Shown here: positions 1-5,992 of the stretch, piece after piece
Position numbering within the stretch: position 1 is the first letter of the stretch
Layout of the letters: each line of letters starts with the position of its first letter
Source: an uncultured Polaribacter sp.
GTDB taxonomy: Bacteria > Bacteroidota > Bacteroidia > Flavobacteriales > Flavobacteriaceae
Direction: 5' to 3'
Length of the DNA: 17,127 nucleotides
Assembly: GCA_913050305.1 (NCBI GenBank)
Contig: CAJXAS010000016.1
Location: forward strand, 1 to 17,127
The notes under the pieces: generated by a model
Seen by the model: the letters and a program-made list of their open reading frames with translations, nothing else
Told to the model about the DNA's origin: nothing
Database searches by the model: none
Program-made: the position numbers and the translations under genes

Positions 1-440
1 CAAGTATGGGAAATGGAATTCCTATTTTAGGAACTGTTACTAAAAAATGTAAAGTCGAAAAAGTAAGTGATAAAATATTTAAAATTGTTTTAACACAAGG
101 TTTAAATCGACAGATTAGAAGAATGTGCGAATACTTAGATTACGAAGTAATAAAGTTAAAGCGCACGAGAATTATGAATGTAGAACTTGGTTATTTACAA
201 TCAGGAGATTGGAGAGAATTAACGGAAGATGAGATGAAAGAGATTAATAATATGATCTCTAGTTCTTCAAAAACAGAAGAGGCTTCTGTCGCTGAAGAAA
301 AACCAAAACAAGCAAAACCAAAGAGAGGTAAAGCACCTACAAAAAACGATTTTAATAAAAAAAGTGCCTCTTTTAGAAAATCGTCACCGAAAAGTAAAAG
401 AAGTAATAGTAGTTTTTCATCTAAAAAGAAACGTTGGTAG
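1..440 (+). CDS. rluF: 23S rRNA pseudouridine synthase, RluF type (3' part only)
   Basis: This is the C-terminal part of an RsuA/RluB/RluF-family pseudouridine synthase; the reading frame is open to the left edge (codons in phase from base 3), so the N-terminal S4 domain and the catalytic Asp lie outside the window. The visible part carries the family's late conserved blocks: LTQGLNRQIRRMCEYL, then KRTRIMNVELGYL and GDWRELTEDE, which resemble RluF, the enzyme that isomerises U2604 of 23S rRNA, more than RluB or RluE. After this core comes a tail of about 60 residues rich in Lys, Ser and Pro, ending in KKKRW, which is low-complexity and basic. Such a tail may help bind rRNA, but that is inference. 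The ATG at 6-8 is almost certainly an internal Met and not the start. Family assignment is firm; the exact target uridine is less so. Confidence 0.85.
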   Translation, partial: SMGNGIPILGTVTKKCKVEKVSDKIFKIVLTQGLNRQIRRMCEYLDYEVIKLKRTRIMNVELGYLQSGDWRELTEDEMKEINNMISSSSKTEEASVAEEKPKQAKPKRGKAPTKNDFNKKSASFRKSSPKSKRSNSSFSSKKKRW

Positions 441-542
441 TATAAAAATATTTTCAAATTCTTTATTGAAACAACAATACAAGGTTTTAAAGCCTCGTAA
501 AATCAGTGTAATATGGGGAGAATACTCCTTGTAAAATAATAG

Positions 543-550
543 TATATTTG
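543..550 (+). promoter_or_regulatory. Putative -7 promoter box for tgt
   Basis: TATATTTG matches the Bacteroidota -7 consensus TAnnTTTG exactly. It ends only six bases before the ATG of tgt at 557, so transcription would begin at or within a few bases of the start codon. No convincing TTG/TTTG -33 box lies 17-23 bases upstream (a TTG at 529-531 is too close), so the promoter call is moderate. Confidence 0.45.
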
Positions 551-556
551 TCCATA

Positions 557-1687
557 ATGAAATTCGATTTAAAAATAACCGATCCCAAGAGTAAAGCCAG
601 AGCTGGTGAAATTACCACAGATCACGGAACTATAGAGACCCCTATATTCATGCCAGTTGGAACAGTTGGTACTGTAAAAGGTGTACATCAAACAGAATTA
701 AAAGACCAGATAAATCCTGATATTATTTTAGCTAATACCTACCATTTATTCTTACGTCCGGGTATGGATATTTTAGAAAAAGCAGGTGGTATACATAAAT
801 TCATGAATTGGGATCGAAATATTTTAACAGATTCTGGAGGTTACCAAGTGTACTCTCTATCAGGTAGAAGGAAAATTAATGAAGAGGGCGTAAAGTTTAA
901 AAGTCATATTGATGGTTCTACGCATTTCTTTACTCCAGAAAACGTAATGGAAACTCAGCGTACAATTGGTGCGGATATTATTATGGCTTTCGATGAATGT
1001 ACTCCTTATCCTTGTGATTATAATTATGCAAAACGTTCTATGCACATGACGCATAGATGGTTAGATAGATGCATGAATCATTTAGAAAAATTACCTTTTA
1101 AATATGGTTTTGAGCAAACATTTTTTCCAATTGTTCAAGGAAGTACCTATAAAGATTTAAGAAAACAATCTGCAGAATACATCGCAAACGCTGGAGCACA
1201 AGGAAATGCAATTGGAGGTCTTTCCGTTGGTGAGCCTGCTGAAGAATTGTATGGAATGACAGAAATTGTCTGCGAAATTTTACCAGAAGATAAGCCACGT
1301 TATTTAATGGGTGTTGGTACACCAATTAATATTTTAGAAAACATTGCGTTAGGGGTAGATATGTTTGATTGTGTAATGCCAACAAGAAATGCAAGAAACG
1401 GAATGTTGTTTACAGCGCATGGCTCTATTAATATAAAAAATAAAAAGTGGGAAGATGATTTTTCTCCAATAGATGATATGGGAATTACTTGGGTAGATAC
1501 GATGTACTCTAAAGCTTATTTACGTCATCTTTTTGCAGCAAAAGAAATGTTAGGAAAGCAGATTGCATCTATTCATAATTTAGGTTTTTATGTTTGGCTA
1601 ACGCGTGAAGCTAGAAAACATATTATAGCGGGAGATTTTAGAGAATGGAAAGATAAAATGGTAAAACAAATGGATAAAAGATTGTAG
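557..1687 (+). CDS. tgt: Queuine/preQ1 tRNA-guanine transglycosylase
   Basis: Bacterial Tgt exchanges guanine 34 of tRNA-Asp, -Asn, -His and -Tyr for preQ1 in queuosine synthesis. From the ATG at 557 the protein is 376 residues, the normal family length; a TTG at 548 would add MSI but lies inside the likely promoter box. Visible active-site elements are DSGGYQ (D92, general base), AFDEC (D146), the GGLSVGE loop (220-226) and FDCVMPTRNARNG with the nucleophile D271. The C-terminal zinc site is altered: where most bacterial Tgt enzymes have CxCxxC, this one has GITWVD at 309-314, so all three cysteines are replaced (G309, T311, D314), while the fourth ligand position, H340, is kept. From memory, other flavobacterial Tgt proteins share this. 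The fold and active site otherwise look complete, so an active enzyme is likely. The LPS permease gene follows after 32 bases. Confidence 0.95.
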   Translation: MKFDLKITDPKSKARAGEITTDHGTIETPIFMPVGTVGTVKGVHQTELKDQINPDIILANTYHLFLRPGMDILEKAGGIHKFMNWDRNILTDSGGYQVYSLSGRRKINEEGVKFKSHIDGSTHFFTPENVMETQRTIGADIIMAFDECTPYPCDYNYAKRSMHMTHRWLDRCMNHLEKLPFKYGFEQTFFPIVQGSTYKDLRKQSAEYIANAGAQGNAIGGLSVGEPAEELYGMTEIVCEILPEDKPRYLMGVGTPINILENIALGVDMFDCVMPTRNARNGMLFTAHGSINIKNKKWEDDFSPIDDMGITWVDTMYSKAYLRHLFAAKEMLGKQIASIHNLGFYVWLTREARKHIIAGDFREWKDKMVKQMDKRL

Positions 1688-1719
1688 CTATTCGTTGCTG
1701 CCAAAAACTAAAAAAATAA

Positions 1720-2811
1720 TTGAAAATAATTGATTGGTACATATTAAAAAGATTTTTGGTAACATTTTTGTTCACCTTATTAATCTTGATTCCCATAGCA
1801 ATTGCTATTGATGTTTCTGAAAAAATAGATAATTTTTTAGAGCATCCAAACTTGGGGCTAAATGAAGTTTTAAATGATTATTATTTAAATTTCATTATTT
1901 ACTATACCAATACATTCATGCCTTTGGCGTTGTTTATAGCAGTAATTTTATTTACTTCGAAGCTTTCTAATAATACAGAAATTATAGCAATTACAAATGC
2001 GAAAGTTTCATTTACACGTTTTATGTATCCTTATTTTATAGGGGCTACTTTAATTACAATACTCTCTTTAGGAATGAATCATTATGTAGTTCCAAATAGC
2101 AGCAAGATTAGAAAAGCATTTGAAAAAAAATACATTAATAATTCAAAACAGAAAAACGCGTTAAAATATGTTTCTGATTTTAGTTTGCAGCTTACAGACA
2201 GTACTTATATTTTTATTAGAAGTTTTAACACAGAAAATAATGTAGGGAATGATTTTAATTCAGAAACCTATAATGGTTTAGAATTAATATCTAAACTTTC
2301 TGCGGATAGGTTAAGTTACAATAATAAAGACTCTATATTTACTTTAAACCGATGGAGAAAACGTTTAGTTTATAAAGATAAAGACAGTATTTTCTCTGGT
2401 AATAAAATGGACACTGTATTTAATTTTACACCTAAAGATTTAATCTATAAATCTGCTTTTGCTCAAGAAATGCCGTCTAATGAATTAGTAGCATTTATAA
2501 ATATCTCTAAGAAAAGAGGGGTAAAGAATTTAAACGCTTATTTAGTAGAACTCTATAAAAGAAGTAGCTTACCAATAGCTTCTTATATTCTTACAATAAT
2601 TGCGGTTGCTCTAGCTTTTAGAAAAAGAAGAGGAGGAACAGGTGTTAATTTGGCGGTTGGTGTGGGTATTATGTTTTTGTATGTTTTCTTTATGAAAGTT
2701 GGAGAAGTTTTAGGATCTGTTGCAGGCGTTAACTCGCTGGCTTATGTTTGGATTCCTAATATTCTTTTTGGTCTGATAGCAATTTATCTCTACTTCCATG
2801 CAAGAAAGTAA
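1720..2811 (+). CDS. LptF/LptG (YjgP/YjgQ) family LPS export permease
   Basis: This is a membrane subunit of the Lpt transporter, which with the LptB ATPase extracts lipopolysaccharide from the inner membrane and passes it to the periplasmic bridge. The 363 residues show the family layout: three N-terminal membrane helices (about 10-30, 58-79, 100-118), a periplasmic beta-jellyroll domain (about 120-275) and three C-terminal helices (about 284-300, 310-328, 340-359). The stretch NNTEIIAITNAKVSF after helix 2 is the cytoplasmic coupling region that contacts LptB. The start is TTG; the sequence MKIIDWYILKRFL from it is the conserved family N-terminus and no upstream ATG is available. It lies 32 bases after tgt and its last 14 bases overlap the next gene, so co-transcription with tgt is likely. 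LptF versus LptG cannot be decided safely, so no symbol is given. Confidence 0.88.
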   Translation: MKIIDWYILKRFLVTFLFTLLILIPIAIAIDVSEKIDNFLEHPNLGLNEVLNDYYLNFIIYYTNTFMPLALFIAVILFTSKLSNNTEIIAITNAKVSFTRFMYPYFIGATLITILSLGMNHYVVPNSSKIRKAFEKKYINNSKQKNALKYVSDFSLQLTDSTYIFIRSFNTENNVGNDFNSETYNGLELISKLSADRLSYNNKDSIFTLNRWRKRLVYKDKDSIFSGNKMDTVFNFTPKDLIYKSAFAQEMPSNELVAFINISKKRGVKNLNAYLVELYKRSSLPIASYILTIIAVALAFRKRRGGTGVNLAVGVGIMFLYVFFMKVGEVLGSVAGVNSLAYVWIPNILFGLIAIYLYFHARK

Positions 2812-3712
2812 ATTTAAAAATTATTTATTACTTCATCTCATTGTTTTTATATGGGGTTTTACTGCAATTCTGGGAGCTTTAATAACAATAGATGCAATTC
2901 CTTTAGTTTGGTATAGAATGTTATTGGCAGTGTTATTTATTGCCATTTACTTTTTATGGAAGAAGAAATCATTTAAAGTAGATAGAGCAGGGCTTTTAAA
3001 ATTTTTCTTCACAGGAGTTGTTATTGCTTTGCATTGGGTTTTCTTTTTTAAAGCGATAAAAGTTTCTAATGTTTCTGTTGCTTTAGTAACGATGAGTACT
3101 GGAGCTTTTTTTACAGCATTAATAGAACCTGTTTTTTTTAAAAGAAAAATAAATTCTTTAGAGATGTTCCTAGGTTTATTAGTAATTGCAGGCTTGTATA
3201 TTATTTTTAATTTTGAAAGTCAGTATAAAGTAGGAATTATTTATGCCTTAATAGCTTCTTTTCTAGGTGCTTTATTTGCGGTTTTAAACGGTTTATTTAT
3301 CAAGAAGTATACAGCTGATACTATCTCATTTTATCAATTATTTTTTGGTGTTGTTTTTATTACTATTTACCTGTTATTTACAAATAGCTTTTCAGTAAGC
3401 TTTTTTCAAATCCCTGCATCCGATTGGATGTATTTAATAGTTTTAAGCAGTATTTGCACTGCATATGCATTTATAGCTTCTGTGCAAGTAATGAAATACT
3501 TATCTCCTTACACAGTTATGCTTACTATTAATTTAGAGCCTATTTATGCAATTGTATTAGCACTATTTATTTTTGGGGATAAAGAGCAAATGAGTAGTAC
3601 CTTTTATTTAGGTGCTTTTATTGTGTTATTCGTTGTTTTGTTAAATGGCATTATAAAAAACAGAAGTATTTTGAAAGAGAAGTTTCAACAAAAATGGAAT
3701 AGAAAAAAGTAA
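2798..3712 (+). CDS. EamA-family (DMT superfamily) transporter
   Basis: The protein has 304 residues, about ten hydrophobic helices, and two tandem EamA repeats (roughly 8-136 and 145-284), the standard form of 10-TM drug/metabolite transporters. Hallmarks are FIWGFTAILGA in helix 1 and LEPIYAIVLALFIFGD near the end of the second repeat, with a short basic C-terminus (NRKK). These proteins sit in the inner membrane and export amino acids, nucleosides or other small metabolites; the substrate cannot be read from the sequence. The ATG at 2798 overlaps the last 14 bases of the upstream permease gene in another frame, which suggests translational coupling. A link to LPS export is not implied by the family. 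Confidence 0.88.
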   Translation: MQESKFKNYLLLHLIVFIWGFTAILGALITIDAIPLVWYRMLLAVLFIAIYFLWKKKSFKVDRAGLLKFFFTGVVIALHWVFFFKAIKVSNVSVALVTMSTGAFFTALIEPVFFKRKINSLEMFLGLLVIAGLYIIFNFESQYKVGIIYALIASFLGALFAVLNGLFIKKYTADTISFYQLFFGVVFITIYLLFTNSFSVSFFQIPASDWMYLIVLSSICTAYAFIASVQVMKYLSPYTVMLTINLEPIYAIVLALFIFGDKEQMSSTFYLGAFIVLFVVLLNGIIKNRSILKEKFQQKWNRKK

Positions 3713-3743
3713 ATTATATCTACCTGAAAAGTAATTTTTATAG

Positions 3744-3751
3744 TATGTTTG
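3744..3751 (+). promoter_or_regulatory. Putative -7 promoter box for accA
   Basis: TATGTTTG matches the Bacteroidota -7 consensus TAnnTTTG, 34 bases before the accA ATG, giving a leader of about 30 bases. No clear -33 TTG is present at the expected distance. It suggests that accA can be transcribed separately from the tgt-permease-EamA group. Confidence 0.4.
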
Positions 3752-3785
3752 TCTTTACAAACAACTAAAATCAAAACACCACAGT

Positions 3786-4739
3786 ATGGAGTATTTAGAA
3801 TTTGAAATGCCTATAAAAGAGCTTCAAGATCAACTACAAAAATGTCAAATTATTGGTGAGGAAAGTGAAGTAGATGTTACTGCTACTTGTAAAAAAATAG
3901 AAAAGAAACTAGTAGATGCTAGGAAAAATATATACAAAAACTTAACACCTTGGCAGCGTGTTCAGTTATCTAGACATCCAAGTAGACCTTATACTTTGGA
4001 TTATATTAAAGCAATTTGTGGAGACACCTTTATGGAACTTCATGGAGACAGAAATGTTGGTGATGATAAAGCGATGATTGGTGGTTTAGGTAAAATTGGC
4101 GATCAATCTTATATGTTTATTGGACAACAGAAAGGGTATAACACTAAAACACGTCAGTATAGAAACTTCGGGATGGCAAATCCTGAAGGTTATAGAAAAG
4201 CATTGCGTTTAATGAAAATGGCAGAGAAATTTGGCATTCCAGTTGTAACTTTACTGGACACTCCAGGAGCGTATCCTGGCTTAGAGGCAGAAGAGCGTGG
4301 ACAAGGAGAAGCAATTGCAAGAAATATCTTTGAAATGACCATTTTAAAAACACCAATTATAACAGTTGTTATTGGTGAAGGTGCTTCAGGTGGTGCTTTA
4401 GGAATTGGAGTAGGAGACAGAGTTTACATGATGGAAAATACTTGGTATACTGTAATTTCTCCAGAATCTTGTTCTTCTATTTTATGGAGAAGTTGGGAGT
4501 ATAAAGAGCAGGCTGCGGCAGCTTTAAAATTGACTGGTACAGATATGAAGAGAATGAAGTTGATTGATGGTATCATTAAAGAACCAGTTGGAGGAGCACA
4601 TTCGGATAGAGAGGGTGCTTTTACGGCGGTACAAGAACAAATAACTATTGCTTTTAATGAATTAAAAGATTTACCTGAAGAAGCGTTAGTTGCTCAGAGA
4701 ATGGATAAATATGCTAAAATGGGAGTTTATAAAGAGTAA
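3786..4739 (+). CDS. accA: Acetyl-CoA carboxylase carboxyltransferase subunit alpha
   Basis: AccA pairs with AccD to move the carboxyl group from biotin on AccB to acetyl-CoA, making malonyl-CoA for fatty-acid synthesis in the cytoplasm. The 317-residue length is normal. The N-terminal helical part (about 1-70) ends in WQRVQLSRHPSRPYTLDYI, a family signature; the crotonase-like core then shows FMELHGDR, FGMANPEGYRKALRLMKMAEKF, LLDTPGAYPGLEAEERGQGE and the glycine-rich oxyanion loop GEGASGGALGIG around residues 198-209. The ATG at 3786 is the only sensible start. It follows the EamA gene by 73 bases, with its own candidate promoter box, and ends just before a strong hairpin terminator. Nothing looks broken. 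accD is not in the window, which is usual. Confidence 0.97.
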   Translation: MEYLEFEMPIKELQDQLQKCQIIGEESEVDVTATCKKIEKKLVDARKNIYKNLTPWQRVQLSRHPSRPYTLDYIKAICGDTFMELHGDRNVGDDKAMIGGLGKIGDQSYMFIGQQKGYNTKTRQYRNFGMANPEGYRKALRLMKMAEKFGIPVVTLLDTPGAYPGLEAEERGQGEAIARNIFEMTILKTPIITVVIGEGASGGALGIGVGDRVYMMENTWYTVISPESCSSILWRSWEYKEQAAAALKLTGTDMKRMKLIDGIIKEPVGGAHSDREGAFTAVQEQITIAFNELKDLPEEALVAQRMDKYAKMGVYKE

Positions 4740-4773
4740 TTTTTAAATACTCTTTATAGTTTAGAATATATAA

Positions 4774-4811
4774 AAAAAAGCGAAATTCAAATTAATGAAT
4801 TTCGCTTTTTT
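4774..4811. terminator. Bidirectional intrinsic terminator between accA and the TlpA-like gene
   Basis: A perfect 16-bp inverted repeat (arms 4774-4789 and 4796-4811, loop AATTAA) has a GCGAAATTCA core flanked by A-runs on the left and T-runs on the right. It therefore gives a hairpin plus U-tract on both strands and can stop accA transcripts and those of the convergent lipoprotein gene. Confidence 0.9.
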
Positions 4812-4828
4812 ATTTTTCTTATGGGTAT

Positions 4829-5851
4829 TTAGATACCTAAAGAAGTAAATAATTGTTTTAATCTAGGTTCGGAAGGTCTAGGTGCATTTGCATTAACAAT
4901 GTTTCCCTTAGGATCTATTAATATAAATCTTGGAATTGAATTGATTTGATACGCTTTCTGGAAATCGTAATCTTGTCCTGCCCACAATTGCGTTCCTGTT
5001 AATTGTTTATCCTTTACAAATTTTCTCCATTTATTTTCTGCAGCATCCCATGAACCACCACTTCTTCTTGATTCATCTGTAGAAATACTAACAAAAGCTA
5101 TGTTTTTTCTGTGGTATTCTTTTTCTAAGGAACTTAAAAAAGGAATTTGCTGAATACAAGGTCCGCACCAGGTTGCCCAAACATCAATATAAATGTATTT
5201 TCCTTTAAAAGAATCTAAAGACTTTTCTCCTCCTTTAAAGTCCATGTAATTTTTAAATTCTGGAGAAGGTGACCCTTTAGCAAATGCTTTATTTTTAGCA
5301 TACATTTTATTAAAATAATTCATCATTTGAGCAGTTTGTTGATTTGCTGTTTCGACCAAAGAACTGTCAATGTTTTTATAGGAGTTTAAAATGCTGTCGT
5401 ATTTTTGTTTTATAGTTTCTAATTTGGTTTTAAATTGATTTTCTTTCAATTCTAAAATAGCGGTAGGGTCTCCAAGTTTTTGACTTTCCTTTATTTGTGC
5501 TAGCATAAAGTTGCTATTTTCTGATCCATTTCCAGAAAAGGAAATGCTAGTCATAAAGTCTTCTGCATTTGCATTTATACTAATATTAAAACCGTTTTTT
5601 AAATATATAGGTGCTCTTTTAGCACTTGTAGTAAGTGTATATATTGCTTTTTCAACTCTTAGAGTGTCTTTAAAAGTACCGTCTGTATTTATAGCAATTG
5701 TTTTAATAATCCCAGTTTGTCCTGCGATCGTAAGTATAGAATCCTTATTGTTTTCTAATTTCCCTGATAAGTAGAGATATTCCGTAGCGTTTTTACCCGT
5801 GCAAGAAGCAAGGAGTATCAATGTGAATAAAAGGAGGCTATTTTTCTTCAT
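4829..5851 (-). CDS. TlpA/ResA-like thioredoxin-fold lipoprotein with N-terminal DUF4369-like domain
   Basis: The 340-residue protein starts with a lipoprotein signal peptide (MKKN, a hydrophobic run, then LLASC with the lipid-anchored Cys at C17). The region from about 25 to 115 is beta-rich and resembles the DUF4369 domain common in Bacteroidota; 120-190 is a helical, Lys/Gln-rich linker. The C-terminal thioredoxin fold (about 195-340) carries the redox motif WCGPC (C229, C232) and the cis-proline loop SIPRF (P307). It is probably a periplasmic thiol-disulfide oxidoreductase, for example in cytochrome maturation or disulfide reduction, though its partner is unknown. No acidic surface-export signal follows C17, so it likely stays on the periplasmic side. 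It lies downstream of clpC on the same strand but a terminator and a private promoter box separate them. Confidence 0.88.
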   Translation of the reverse strand: MKKNSLLLFTLILLASCTGKNATEYLYLSGKLENNKDSILTIAGQTGIIKTIAINTDGTFKDTLRVEKAIYTLTTSAKRAPIYLKNGFNISINANAEDFMTSISFSGNGSENSNFMLAQIKESQKLGDPTAILELKENQFKTKLETIKQKYDSILNSYKNIDSSLVETANQQTAQMMNYFNKMYAKNKAFAKGSPSPEFKNYMDFKGGEKSLDSFKGKYIYIDVWATWCGPCIQQIPFLSSLEKEYHRKNIAFVSISTDESRRSGGSWDAAENKWRKFVKDKQLTGTQLWAGQDYDFQKAYQINSIPRFILIDPKGNIVNANAPRPSEPRLKQLFTSLGI

Positions 5852-5873
5852 TTTTTGTTTTTGCTTTAGCGTA

Positions 5874-5881
5874 CAAATATA
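5874..5881 (-). promoter_or_regulatory. Putative -7 promoter box for the TlpA-like gene
   Basis: Read on the minus strand this is TATATTTG, an exact TAnnTTTG match, ending 22 bases before the ATG at 5851 and giving a leader of roughly 16 bases. No good -33 box is visible. Confidence 0.4.
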
Positions 5882-5959
5882 AAAATTTATGTTTTTTTAA
5901 ATAATTTATTGAGGCACTACCTTGTTAATGTTTTCCTAAAAAAAATAAATAATTGAAAA

Positions 5960-5987
5960 AAAAACCCAAACATTTGTTTGGGTTTTT
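5960..5987 (-). terminator. Intrinsic terminator of clpC
   Basis: A perfect 12-bp stem (5960-5971 with 5976-5987, loop ATTT) with a CCCAAAC/GTTTGGG core starts just beyond the clpC stop. On the minus strand it is followed by a long T-run (complement of the A-run at 5956-5964), as expected for a rho-independent terminator. Confidence 0.85.
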
Positions 5988-5992
5988 AAATT

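Noticed and set aside
517..528. Small hairpin GGAG-AATA-CTCC between rluF and tgt as a terminator
   Set aside because: The stem is only four G/C-containing pairs and no T-run follows, so it does not meet the pattern of the three clear terminators in the window.
1688..1719. Possible preQ1 riboswitch tail (AAAAACTAAAAAA) near tgt
   Set aside because: Only the A-rich segment resembles a preQ1-I tail; the preceding hairpin and C-rich loop are missing, and it lies after tgt and not before it. The 441-556 leader also shows no preQ1 fold.
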